A DNA stretch of 64,000 bases. It comes from Bryobacterales bacterium (lineage in GTDB: Bacteria; Acidobacteriota; Terriglobia; Bryobacterales; UBA6623). Location: NCBI GenBank assembly GCA_028819215.1, contig JAPPMG010000058.1:1-64000 (forward strand). The letters are read 5' to 3'. Below the pieces are notes generated by a model. That model did not search any database, was not told the DNA's origin, and saw nothing but the letters and a program-made list of their open reading frames with translations. A program made the position numbers and the translations under genes. Below, in pieces: positions 9,081 through 17,282 of this stretch (positions are counted from its first letter, which is position 1; every line of letters starts with the position of its first letter).

Positions 9081-11015
9081 CTAACGGGCCAGCAGTTCGT
9101 CCCGAACCCTCTTGTACGCATCTAGCGCATCCGGATTCGCCAAGGCCATAGTGTTCGTAACCGGCCTGCCGGCGAGGGCGCGCTTGACCGCGAGTTCGGC
9201 GACCTTGCCGCTCCGCGTCCGCGGTATGTCGTCGACTTGCACCACCTCCGCGGGCACATGCCTCGGGGAAGCCCTTCTGCGAACCGTCTGCTTGATGTCG
9301 GCCACGAGGCGCTCGTCCAGTACGCCGTCATTGGTCAGCATCACAAGCAATACGACTTGCTCATCGCCGCCCCTCTGGAATCCGACAGCCACAGCTTCGG
9401 CAATCTCGGGCATCGCCTCGACAGCGTTATAGATCTCCGCGGTACCGATGCGCACTCCACCGGGATTCAGGACTGCATCAGAGCGCCCCCAGATCCGAAA
9501 CCCGCCACTGGGGCGACGCTCGCAGAGATCCCCGTGGTGCCACACGCCCGGGAAGCGCTCGAAATAAGCCTCGCGATACTTGCGGCCATCGCTGTCGTTC
9601 CAGAATCCCAGTGGCATCGCGGGAAAGGGCTGCGTGCAGACCAACTCCCCGGTTGCTCCCACGGGCAGAGGCTTGCCATCGTCCCCGAAGACATCTACAC
9701 GCATTCCGAGACCCGGCACCTGTAGCTCTCCGCGGTGGACGGGCCCGGTAGGATTTCCGAGCGCGAAGCACGAAACGATGTCCGTGCCTCCCGAAATCGA
9801 TGCCAGATGCACGTCCGGCTTGATCTTGCCGTAGACGAAGTCAAAACTGTCCGGGCTGAGCGGCGAGCCCGTCGACAAAATCGTCCGCAGCGAAGCCAGC
9901 GAGTGGCTGCGACCCGGCTCCAGGCCGGATTTCTCGACGGCAGAGATGAGCTTGGCCCCGACTCCGAAGATCGAGATGCGCTGGCGGTCGACCAGGTCGA
10001 ACAGCGATCCGGGGTGCGGGCAGAATGGGGAGCCGTCATACAGGATGACCGTGGATCCGAGCGCCAAGCCGCTGACAAGCCAATTCCACATCATCCAGCC
10101 GCAGCTGGTGAAGAAGAAGATGCAGTCCTGACGTTGCAAGTCCGAATGCAGCGCAAGTTCCTTCAGGTGTTGCAGCAGCGTGCCCCCGGCGCTGTGGACG
10201 ATACACTTCGGCGGTCCGGTAGTACCCGACGTATACAAGATGTAGGCCGGGTGGCCGAACGGTAACGGCTTGAAGCTCGGCACCTTGGGCTTGCCCAGAT
10301 ACTCGTCGTACAGCCGCGCGGATCTCAGTCCGCGAAGATCCGGCTCGGACGCCGAATGGATGACCACGACCCGCTCGATCGAATCGATGCTACGGCAGAT
10401 CGTTGCCAGCCGTTCCGAGCACTCGTATCTCTTGCCTCCATACACGTACCCGCCTGAAGCGAACAGGATCCGCGGATGGATCTGGCCAAGTCGGTCGATG
10501 GCCCCCTTGGCTCCGAAATCGGGGGAGCAAGAGGACCACACCGCGCCGAGGCTGGTGGCGGCGAGCATGGCTGTCACGGCCTCGGGCACGTTGGCCACAA
10601 AGCCAGCGACTCGGTCTCCTGGTTGGATGCCCTCGCGCTCCATAGCTCCTGCAAGCGCTCCCACTTCGAGGCGCAGTTGGCGATAGGTCAGGGATCGCCC
10701 ACGCCCTTGCTCGTTCCAAGCCACCAAGGCCGGCCGATCGTCGTCGAACCGCAGCAGGTTCTCGGCGAAGTTCAGTTCAGCCCCGGGAAACCAGCGGGCA
10801 CCGGGCATGCGATCGAACGCTTCGACGACTCGGTCCGGTTCGCGCTGCGCGACGACCCCGCAGAAGTCCCACAGTGCAGACCAGAATTCTTCCGGTCGAT
10901 CCACGGACCAGCGATGCAAGCCGGCGTAGTCGGAATGTCCGACCTCGCTCATGAAGCGCATTAGGCGACTGGCTCGAATGCGCTCCGGGGAAGGCGTCCA
11001 GATCGGCCCGGCCAT
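9081..11015 (-). CDS. Acetoacetate-CoA ligase (acetoacetyl-CoA synthetase)
   Basis: Cytoplasmic ANL-superfamily enzyme that activates acetoacetate with ATP and CoA, salvaging ketone bodies or polyhydroxybutyrate products. An N-terminal ACAS-type domain (WSVDRPEEFWSALWDF; PGARWFPGAELNFAENLL) precedes the AMP-binding core with YTSGTTGPPKCIVHSAGG and HLKE, a signature specific to acetoacetyl-CoA synthetases. The C-terminal lysine motif is RTRSGKVAELAVK. About 644 aa, the family size. ATG 11015 is preferred over TTG at 11024. Ends facing the upstream oxidoreductase. Confidence 0.93.
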   Translation of the reverse strand: MAGPIWTPSPERIRASRLMRFMSEVGHSDYAGLHRWSVDRPEEFWSALWDFCGVVAQREPDRVVEAFDRMPGARWFPGAELNFAENLLRFDDDRPALVAWNEQGRGRSLTYRQLRLEVGALAGAMEREGIQPGDRVAGFVANVPEAVTAMLAATSLGAVWSSCSPDFGAKGAIDRLGQIHPRILFASGGYVYGGKRYECSERLATICRSIDSIERVVVIHSASEPDLRGLRSARLYDEYLGKPKVPSFKPLPFGHPAYILYTSGTTGPPKCIVHSAGGTLLQHLKELALHSDLQRQDCIFFFTSCGWMMWNWLVSGLALGSTVILYDGSPFCPHPGSLFDLVDRQRISIFGVGAKLISAVEKSGLEPGRSHSLASLRTILSTGSPLSPDSFDFVYGKIKPDVHLASISGGTDIVSCFALGNPTGPVHRGELQVPGLGMRVDVFGDDGKPLPVGATGELVCTQPFPAMPLGFWNDSDGRKYREAYFERFPGVWHHGDLCERRPSGGFRIWGRSDAVLNPGGVRIGTAEIYNAVEAMPEIAEAVAVGFQRGGDEQVVLLVMLTNDGVLDERLVADIKQTVRRRASPRHVPAEVVQVDDIPRTRSGKVAELAVKRALAGRPVTNTMALANPDALDAYKRVRDELLAR

Positions 11016-11051
11016 GGCGCTCAACCGATAACGGAAACGCGCACCTGTGGA

Positions 11052-11591
11052 TCAGGCCGGAGCGGGGCTCGCCGCATCGCGGCGGTAGGCGATGGCCGCA
11101 GCGACCAAGCCCATGGCGAATTTCAGCATGTCCACGCTCGTATACGCGTGGTGCAGCGTCCAAAACATGCCTTCGACCTGCGGCTGCGATCCGTCGGCTG
11201 CGAAGTCCATCATGCGGCCTAGGCGCACCGTTTCCGGCACGACGTAGACAGCCAGACCGAGCGTGATCAACAGCATCGCGCCAACGAGCACGAGCACGGC
11301 CCGCCCGGAGCGCGAGACCCAGGCCAACGCAAAGGACAACGCGGCCAGCCCTAGCTGGACCCAAGCCCAGCCGGTGAAGAAGAGGCGATTGACCTCGGAG
11401 GCCTGATGACGGACCACTTCACGCAGGCTGTCCGGAGCGACGCCGTCAACAGCCGCTTCGAGGCCTTCATGGCCCGAACTTGCCACGGCCTCGGCAACGT
11501 TGAAATTCTGGATGGCAGTCTGCCACATGAAGACCGTGCCGCAGCTCCACGCACCGAGAAGGAACAGCAACAGCAGGACGGGCCGACTCAT
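11052..11591 (-). CDS. Four-helix membrane protein, DUF4149/TMEM205-like
   Basis: Four predicted membrane helices, at about residues 5-24, 70-92, 95-117 and 155-175, with an FxxGTVFMWQ-type first helix and a conserved-looking FFTGWAWVQLGLAALS segment. Overall pattern resembles the DUF4149/TMEM205 group, whose function is not established; this match is from pattern only. ATG at 11591 overlaps the stop of the YggX-like gene by 4 nt, so the two are co-translated. 179 aa. Confidence 0.6.
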   Translation of the reverse strand: MSRPVLLLLFLLGAWSCGTVFMWQTAIQNFNVAEAVASSGHEGLEAAVDGVAPDSLREVVRHQASEVNRLFFTGWAWVQLGLAALSFALAWVSRSGRAVLVLVGAMLLITLGLAVYVVPETVRLGRMMDFAADGSQPQVEGMFWTLHHAYTSVDMLKFAMGLVAAAIAYRRDAASPAPA

Positions 11592-11863
11592 GATCCCGGC
11601 GCCACGTACTCGGGAGGAGGCGCGGCGCCTTCACCGAAGAAGTACGCCTCCATCTGCTTGACGATCATCTCCTGGGCTTGGAGCGTGGCTGGGTTCAGGC
11701 GGTATTCGTTGATGATCATCTTCAAGTGCTCGGCCCACTGGGCCCAGGCAATCTTTGACACGTTGTCGTAGATCTTCTGGCCGAGTTCCGAATCGAACGG
11801 CACATCGTCCAGCCCGGGCAGCTCCTTTCCCAGCTTCACGCAGTTGACCATCCTCTCCGCCAT
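11588..11863 (-). CDS. YggX-family Fe(II)-trafficking/oxidative damage protection-like protein
   Basis: Small cytoplasmic protein of the YggX family, linked in enterobacteria to protection of Fe-S clusters and iron handling. The family core is clear: CVKLGKELPGLD, then ELGQKIYDNVSKIAWAQW, then MIINEYRLN, and a FFGEG end. About 91 aa, as usual. I chose ATG 11863 because it starts the family domain; the frame is open to 11956, and ATG 11881 is another option. It precedes and overlaps the membrane protein gene, and lies 230 nt from the divergent iron-responsive operon, which fits an iron theme. Confidence 0.82.
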   Translation of the reverse strand: MAERMVNCVKLGKELPGLDDVPFDSELGQKIYDNVSKIAWAQWAEHLKMIINEYRLNPATLQAQEMIVKQMEAYFFGEGAAPPPEYVAPGS

Positions 11864-12040
11864 GGTTTCAGCGTAGTACATGCCGGATTCCCGTCCAGAC
11901 CGGTGCTGCCCTGCACCGCTACGGGATCCGGTGAACGCCTTCATCTCGCCCGCCACAGGATGTCGCGGAACCAGGAGCCACGGGATCGCCGCTATGAACT
12001 CCCAGCTGAGAGCCTCCTGACGCCGCTCGCCCGCTATGGC

Positions 12041-12090
12041 TTGACACAGATTTAAGCTGTCTATAACCTAAATTTAGGCCTACCTAAAAA
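12041..12090 (+). promoter_or_regulatory. Promoter with overlapping DtxR/MntR-type operator half-sites
   Basis: A perfect -35 TTGACA (12041-12046) and a -10 TATAAC (12062-12067) are spaced by 15 nt. Three CCTAAA/TTTAGG half-sites overlap the -10 and run to the start codon: CCTAAATTTAGG (12067-12078) is a perfect 12-bp palindrome, and TTTAGG-CCTA-CCTAAA (12073-12088) is a second inverted repeat sharing one arm. This resembles DtxR-family boxes built on TTAGG/CCTAA. It predicts metal-dependent autorepression of the whole feo operon. No Shine-Dalgarno sequence is visible before the ATG at 12090. Confidence 0.8.
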
Positions 12091-12770
12091 TGGGTAGCGA
12101 AGCCATCGACAACTGCCTGAAGGCGATCTTTCAGTTGGCCGGCGACAACGATCGGGCCACAACCGCCGGATTGGCTGAGCAACTCGCAATCGCGCCTGCC
12201 TCGGTCACGGGCATGCTCAAGAAGCTGTCCGAGGCCGATCCGCCCTGGATCGAATACCAGAAGCACCACGGCGCGCGCCTGACTGACAGAGGCCGGGCGC
12301 GGGCGCTGGAAATCATCCGGCACCACCGGCTCATCGAATTGTTCTTGTACCGCGTCTTGGACTACAGCTGGGACGAGGTCCACGTGGAGGCCGAGAAGCT
12401 CGAGCACGCGATCTCGGAGACGTTCGAGGACCGCATCGCACATGTTTTGGGTGATCCCGAGTTCGACCCTCACGGGCACCCGATCCCGCGCCGGGACGGC
12501 ACCCTGCCCGACCGGGCGGATTCCGACCTGATCGACATGGAGCCCGGCACTGACGCGGAGGTGTCGCGGGTGTCCGACCACGACCCGACCATGCTCCAGC
12601 ACCTGTCGAGCATCGGCGTCCGGCCAGGGGTCCGGATCCAGTTGCTAGAGCGCAGGCCATTCGACGGGCCATTGATGCTTCGGGTCGGGGACGACGAAGC
12701 CGTGCATGCATTCGGGACTCGGCTGGCAGGCTCGATCCGGATTCGCGACATCCGGAGCACAGCGACATGA
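12090..12770 (+). CDS. DtxR/MntR-family metal-dependent repressor with C-terminal FeoA domain
   Basis: Cytoplasmic repressor, expected to bind DNA when loaded with Fe(II) or Mn(II). Winged HTH (about residues 1-65), dimerisation/metal domain (66-140), FeoA/SH3-like domain (about 150-222). Metal ligands by DtxR numbering are His79, Glu83, His98, Glu105 and His106. The DtxR Cys102 position is Glu102 (as in MntR), and the Met10/Asp8 position appears to be Asn8, so metal preference is not predictable. First gene of the operon, directly under its own palindromic operator; overlaps the next gene by 4 nt. Confidence 0.9.
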   Translation: MGSEAIDNCLKAIFQLAGDNDRATTAGLAEQLAIAPASVTGMLKKLSEADPPWIEYQKHHGARLTDRGRARALEIIRHHRLIELFLYRVLDYSWDEVHVEAEKLEHAISETFEDRIAHVLGDPEFDPHGHPIPRRDGTLPDRADSDLIDMEPGTDAEVSRVSDHDPTMLQHLSSIGVRPGVRIQLLERRPFDGPLMLRVGDDEAVHAFGTRLAGSIRIRDIRSTAT

Positions 12771-13801
12771 ACGCACTCAGCATTGGCGTGGCAGCCGCGC
12801 TGCTTGTTGTGATCCTTGCGGCTCCGAAGTTCGGCTTGCTCGCCAGGTGGAAGCGGCACCGCGCCTACCGCGCGAAATCGCGCTCCGAGGACGCGCTGAA
12901 GCATATCTTGGCTTGGCAGCACCGCTCGAAGCTGGCCAGTCTGGAATCGCTCGCGGGAACCATGGGGCTCCGGCCGGCCGCCGTGCTGAGGGTGGTCGCA
13001 GGCTTGCAGACCGCGGGCTGGGTCGAGAGCGGCGCAGGCGGGATCGCGCTGACCGCGAGCGGCGAGCGCCGAGCCCTGGAGGTGGTGCGCGCGCACCGCT
13101 TGTGGGAGCGCCACCTGTCCGATGACGCCAACATGCCGATGGGGAAGCTGCACCCAGCTGCCGAAAGGGCAGAACACAGCCTGAGCCGGCAGCAAGTGGC
13201 CGAGTTGGACGCCCACCTCGGACATCCGCAGCACGATCCGCACGGAGATCCGATCCCGCGCCCCGACGGCACGATCAGCGCGCTCAACGCGGTCAGCCTG
13301 AACGAATGGCCGGCAGGAAGACCCGCGCTGATCGCCCATTTGGAAGACGAGCCGCAGGCAGTCTTCCGGCAGATCCTGCTGGCCAACCTGCGACCGATGC
13401 AGGTCGTAAGGGTAGCCGAATCCGGGCCGAACCACCTAGCCGTCGAAATCGATGGCCGCCAGCACCGCATCGAACGCTCTACGGCGGCCAACATACACGT
13501 GCGCGAAATCCGGCCCCAAGACGCACTGCCTACGGAGCGGACGCGCCTCTCCGACCTAGTCCAAGGCGCATGCGGAGAGGTGGCAGGCCTGAGCCCGGAC
13601 TGCCAGGGGCTCTCGCGCCGCCGCCTGCTAGACCTCGGGCTCACGCCGGGCACCCGCGTGGAGGTGGCGCTGGACAACACGTTCGGCGACCCGCGGGCGT
13701 TCCGCGTTCGCGGCACGACCGTTGCCCTGCGCCGACAACAGGCGGAGCAGGTCTTGATTCGGCCGTTCCCCTCTTCCGACGGAGCAGAGACCGCTCCATG
13801 A
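12767..13801 (+). CDS. Membrane-anchored DtxR-like protein fused to FeoA domains
   Basis: Residues 5-24 form a membrane helix (SIGVAAALLVVILAAPKFGL) followed by a basic stretch. A winged HTH-like region (about 40-105) and a DtxR metal-domain-like region (about 105-170) follow; HPAAERAEH keeps the His/Glu/Glu/His ligand spacing of the soluble paralogue, and both share the DPHGxPIPRxDGT signature. A middle SH3-like segment and a C-terminal FeoA domain (LSDLVQGACGEVAGL...LLDLGLTPGTRVEV, about 258-335) complete it. 344 aa. It overlaps both neighbours by 4 nt. Possible roles are a tethered metal sensor or a fused FeoA for the split FeoB. I know no characterised protein with this layout. Confidence 0.82.
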   Translation: MNALSIGVAAALLVVILAAPKFGLLARWKRHRAYRAKSRSEDALKHILAWQHRSKLASLESLAGTMGLRPAAVLRVVAGLQTAGWVESGAGGIALTASGERRALEVVRAHRLWERHLSDDANMPMGKLHPAAERAEHSLSRQQVAELDAHLGHPQHDPHGDPIPRPDGTISALNAVSLNEWPAGRPALIAHLEDEPQAVFRQILLANLRPMQVVRVAESGPNHLAVEIDGRQHRIERSTAANIHVREIRPQDALPTERTRLSDLVQGACGEVAGLSPDCQGLSRRRLLDLGLTPGTRVEVALDNTFGDPRAFRVRGTTVALRRQQAEQVLIRPFPSSDGAETAP

Positions 13802-14616
13802 ACACCGAAGCCTGCGACAGCTGCCCGGCCCATGTGCAGATGGCCAAGATGGGTGTTGACATCGCGAACTGCGATCACGTAGTCGCACTGGCGGGCAACC
13901 CGAACACCGGCAAGTCCTCCGTATTCAATGCGCTGACCGGCCTGCGGCAGCACGTGGGCAACTGGACCGGCAAGACGGTCACACGCGCGGAAGGGGCGTT
14001 CGGGTATGGCGGCAAGCGCTACAAGCTGGTCGACCTTCCCGGCACATACTCCCTCCTGTCGGCATCCCATGACGAGGAAATCAGCCGCAACTTCCTGCTC
14101 TTCGGGCAGCCGGACTGCACCGTGGTGGTGGTCGATGCCACAGCCTTGGAGAGGAACCTGAACCTAGTGCTGCAGGTGCTGGAAATCACTGACCGCGCGG
14201 TGGTTTGCGTCAACTTGATGGACGAGGCCAAGCGCAAGGGCATCGAGGTCGACGTGCGCAGCCTATCCCGCGATCTCGGGGTGCCGGCGGTGTCGACCGT
14301 TGCCCGCACCAAGGAGGGGTTGTCCGATCTCGTGGCAAGCGTCGCCGGAGTTGCCTGCGGGGAGACGAAGACGTCCCCTTCGCGGGTCGCTCCCCCTGCG
14401 GAGGTTCAAGAGGCGATCGATGGATTGGTGCCCCTGATCCAAGGGATGGCCCCCGGCCTGCCCAGCGCGCGCTGGGTGGCGCTGCGCCTGCTGGACGGCG
14501 ACCACAAGGTGCGGGAAGCGCTGCTGAGCGGCGAGCTCGCCGGGCTGGCAGACCGGCAGCGACAGGCCGCACCGCTCGCTGCAAGCAGGATCAAGGCGAT
14601 CGCGGGGGCGCAATGA
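13798..14616 (+). CDS. feoB: FeoB GTPase half (split ferrous-iron transporter)
   Basis: G-protein part of the ferrous iron transporter. P-loop GNPNTGKSS (33-41), switch region with HVGNWTGKTV, G3 DLPG, and FeoB-typical G4 NLMD and G5 motifs; a helical GDI-like domain fills the C-terminal third. The N-terminus carries a CxxC pair (Cys6, Cys9). The protein stops at 272 aa, where a full-length FeoB would enter the membrane, and its stop overlaps the ATG of the permease gene by 4 nt. The ATG at 13798 overlaps the previous stop in the same way. A true split gene rather than a frameshift: both parts have tidy ends. Confidence 0.9.
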   Translation: MNTEACDSCPAHVQMAKMGVDIANCDHVVALAGNPNTGKSSVFNALTGLRQHVGNWTGKTVTRAEGAFGYGGKRYKLVDLPGTYSLLSASHDEEISRNFLLFGQPDCTVVVVDATALERNLNLVLQVLEITDRAVVCVNLMDEAKRKGIEVDVRSLSRDLGVPAVSTVARTKEGLSDLVASVAGVACGETKTSPSRVAPPAEVQEAIDGLVPLIQGMAPGLPSARWVALRLLDGDHKVREALLSGELAGLADRQRQAAPLAASRIKAIAGAQ

Positions 14617-16010
14617 CCCCGGTTTCAGTCACGCCCCAGGCGGTGCTGGACCGCAGCGACGAGCTGCGCCGCGGCCTGGACGGAAGCTTCCGCGACTCTA
14701 TGGTTGCCAGCCTCTACCAGCGGGCCGGCGAGCTCGCCGGGAGGTCGGTCCGCGAGCAGGGCGCGGGCAAGTGGGACTTCGATCAGCGGATCGATCGGAT
14801 CCTCACCTCGCGGTGGCTGGGGCTGCCGGTCATGCTGCTGCTGCTCGGGGCGGTGTTCTGGGTCACGATCCTCGGAGCGAACGTCCCGTCGCAGATGCTG
14901 GCCAATGGGTTCTTTGCCGTCGAGGCGGCGGCAGCCGGCTGGTTCGAGAGCATGGGCGCGCCTTGGTGGCTGACCGGGCTCGTCTGGCACGGCATCTTCC
15001 GCGGGCTGGCATGGGTGGTGAGCGTCATGCTGCCTCCCATGGCCATCTTCTTCCCCGTCTTCACGATCTTGGAGGACTTGGGGTACCTGCCGCGCGTGGC
15101 GTTCAACCTCGACTGGCTCTTCCGCAAGGCAGGCGCGCATGGCAAGCAGGCCCTGACGATGGCGATGGGGTTCGGCTGCAACGCCGCCGGAGTCACCTCG
15201 ACACGCATCATCGACTCCCCGCGCGAACGCCTGCTGGCCATACTGACCAACAATTTCGTGCCCTGCAACGGTCGCTTTCCGACACTCATCATGCTGGCGG
15301 TAATCTTTGTCGCAGCCGCCGTCCCGCCGGCCGCGGCCGCGTTTGCGGCCGCCGCTGCGGTGGTGGCGGTGGTGCTGCTGGGCGTGTGCTTCACGCTGGG
15401 CGTGTCGTGGGCACTGTCGCGCAGCCTGCTGTCGGGCGAGGCCTCTGCCTTCACGCTGGAGATGCCGCCGTATCGGCGTCCGAGCATCCTGCGGATCCTG
15501 TACACATCCCTGATCGACCGGACGATATTCGTCCTCGGCCGCGCCATGCTGACGGCCGCGCCCGCAGGAGCACTGATCTGGATCCTGGCCAACGTGCAGG
15601 CTGGAGGCACTACCCTGGCGGATCGCTCGATCTCACTGCTGGAACCGCTCGGAACGGCAATCGGGCTGGATGGCGTGATCCTGCTGGCCTACGTTATCGC
15701 CATACCTGCCAACGAGATCGTAGTTCCCACAATGCTGATGTGCTACCTAGGTGGCGCTATGATGATGGATATTACTACCTACGAGCAGATTCGCGAAGTG
15801 CTGGTCGGGCAGCACGGCTGGACGATGCTCACGGCGGTCAACCTCATGCTGTTTTCTTTGCTGCACAATCCCTGTGCGACAACAATACTGACCATTTGGA
15901 AGGAGACGCGGAGCGCTCGCTGGACGGCGCTTGGAGCCCTGATGCCGCTCGGGCTCGCGTTCTTGGTCTGCCTCGCGACGGCCCAGGCCGTCCGGCTCCT
16001 GCCGCTCTGA
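14613..16010 (+). CDS. feoB: FeoB membrane permease half (split ferrous-iron transporter)
   Basis: Inner-membrane part of FeoB with two Gate domains. The core motif GFGCNAAGVTSTRIIDSPRE and the following FVPCNGRFP, with its conserved Cys, correspond to the ion-path motifs of FeoB; a second AMLTAAPAGALIWIL repeat lies downstream. 466 aa; with the GTPase half the total is about 738 aa, close to a full-length FeoB. About 70 soluble residues precede the first helix and may bind the GTPase subunit. Translationally coupled upstream and downstream (the TGA/ATG of the next gene overlap by 1 nt). Confidence 0.92.
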   Translation: MTPVSVTPQAVLDRSDELRRGLDGSFRDSMVASLYQRAGELAGRSVREQGAGKWDFDQRIDRILTSRWLGLPVMLLLLGAVFWVTILGANVPSQMLANGFFAVEAAAAGWFESMGAPWWLTGLVWHGIFRGLAWVVSVMLPPMAIFFPVFTILEDLGYLPRVAFNLDWLFRKAGAHGKQALTMAMGFGCNAAGVTSTRIIDSPRERLLAILTNNFVPCNGRFPTLIMLAVIFVAAAVPPAAAAFAAAAAVVAVVLLGVCFTLGVSWALSRSLLSGEASAFTLEMPPYRRPSILRILYTSLIDRTIFVLGRAMLTAAPAGALIWILANVQAGGTTLADRSISLLEPLGTAIGLDGVILLAYVIAIPANEIVVPTMLMCYLGGAMMMDITTYEQIREVLVGQHGWTMLTAVNLMLFSLLHNPCATTILTIWKETRSARWTALGALMPLGLAFLVCLATAQAVRLLPL

Positions 16011-17263
16011 TGCCGGTTGCCCTCACCAGCGAGACGTCGGCCGACACCGACATAGGCCGCTGGGAGCGGCTATTGCGGCTGCGCGAGATGCTGGCCAAGC
16101 TCGCCGCCAGCAACCCTTTCTGGCAACAGCGGCTCGATGGCTTCGCGGCGCCGAGCAACCTCGAAGAGTTCCGGCGCCTGCCCCTGACTTCGAACCACGA
16201 CCTCTCCGCGGATCAGATCGAGCACCCGCCGTTCGGCTCGAACCTGTCGGAGCCGCTCGGCAACTACTCCAAGTACCACCAGACATCCGGCACGACGGGC
16301 AAGCCCCTGTTAGTACTGGACACGCCGCAAAGCTGGGACTGGTGGTGCGATTGCTGGGACAGCGTGCTGGATATCTGCGGCCTGCGGGACGATGACCGCG
16401 CCTTCTTCGCCTTCTCGTACGCGCCATTCATCGGATTCTGGTCCGCGCACGACGCAGTCGCGCGCAGGGGCATCCTGTCGGTCTCGGGCGGCGGGGCGCA
16501 CACGGTGCGCCGCTTGCAGCTGCTGCGGGACCTAGACTGCACAGTACTGTTCTCGACGCCAACCTACTCGCTGCACATGGCAGCGGTCGCCGAAGAGCAC
16601 GGCATCGATACCGCCAAGAGTTCGATTCGGAGCGTGATCCTAGCCGGCGAGCCAGGTGGCAGCATCCCGGCGACAAGGCACCGCATCGCAGAAGCCTGGG
16701 GTGCCCAAGTATTCGACCACGCCGGTGCCAGCGAAGTCGGCGCATACGGCCTGCCCTGCCCCCAGGGCCGGGGCGTGTTCATGAACGAGCGGGAGTTTAT
16801 CGCCGAAGTGCTCGCGGTCGACGGAGAAGATCCGGTTGCCGATGGCGCCACAGGCGAGCTGGTCGTCACGAACCTTGGCCGGGATTGCTGCCCGGTCGTG
16901 CGCTATCGCACGGGGGACTTGGTGCGGGCGCGACGGTTGCGCGAGGGGTTGCTGCTGGAAGGCGGGGTCTTGGGCCGCGTGGACCAGATGATGCTGGTGC
17001 GTGGCGTCAACCTGCACCCTTCCGCCATCGAGGGGGCCGTCCGGAGGGCGGCGGGCAAGGCAGAATTCCGCATCACGGTGATGCGTACCGGGGCGATGGA
17101 CGAGGCCGTAGTCGAGGTCGAAGCCGCGCCGGATGCCTGTGACGTGATTGCCGAGGACGTCAACAGCAGCTTTGGCGTCCGGGTCGAAGTGCGCGGTGTC
17201 GAACGGAACAGCCTGCCGCGCTGGCAGGCCAAGGCCAAGCGGTTCCGTGACCTGCGGGAATGA
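16010..17263 (+). CDS. Phenylacetate-CoA ligase (PaaK)-like adenylate-forming enzyme
   Basis: Cytoplasmic adenylate-forming ligase. YHQTSGTTGKPLLVLDT is the phosphate-binding loop in PaaK form; YRTGDLV and the C-terminal PaaK segment (RVDQMMLVRGVNLHPSAIE) are present. 417 aa, like PaaK relatives. The true acid substrate is unknown; PaaK paralogues act on many aryl and other acids. The ATG at 16010 overlaps the FeoB stop by 1 nt, so the gene is transcribed with the iron operon. That is not an obvious functional pairing. Confidence 0.85.
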   Translation: MPVALTSETSADTDIGRWERLLRLREMLAKLAASNPFWQQRLDGFAAPSNLEEFRRLPLTSNHDLSADQIEHPPFGSNLSEPLGNYSKYHQTSGTTGKPLLVLDTPQSWDWWCDCWDSVLDICGLRDDDRAFFAFSYAPFIGFWSAHDAVARRGILSVSGGGAHTVRRLQLLRDLDCTVLFSTPTYSLHMAAVAEEHGIDTAKSSIRSVILAGEPGGSIPATRHRIAEAWGAQVFDHAGASEVGAYGLPCPQGRGVFMNEREFIAEVLAVDGEDPVADGATGELVVTNLGRDCCPVVRYRTGDLVRARRLREGLLLEGGVLGRVDQMMLVRGVNLHPSAIEGAVRRAAGKAEFRITVMRTGAMDEAVVEVEAAPDACDVIAEDVNSSFGVRVEVRGVERNSLPRWQAKAKRFRDLRE

Positions 17264-17282
17264 TACTCCGCAGTGCGCCATA

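Noticed and set aside
12865..14070. Long minus-strand open frame across the DtxR-like and feoB genes
   Set aside because: Composition-driven shadow, low-complexity Arg/Ser/Pro sequence, no start signal, and real domains on the opposite strand.
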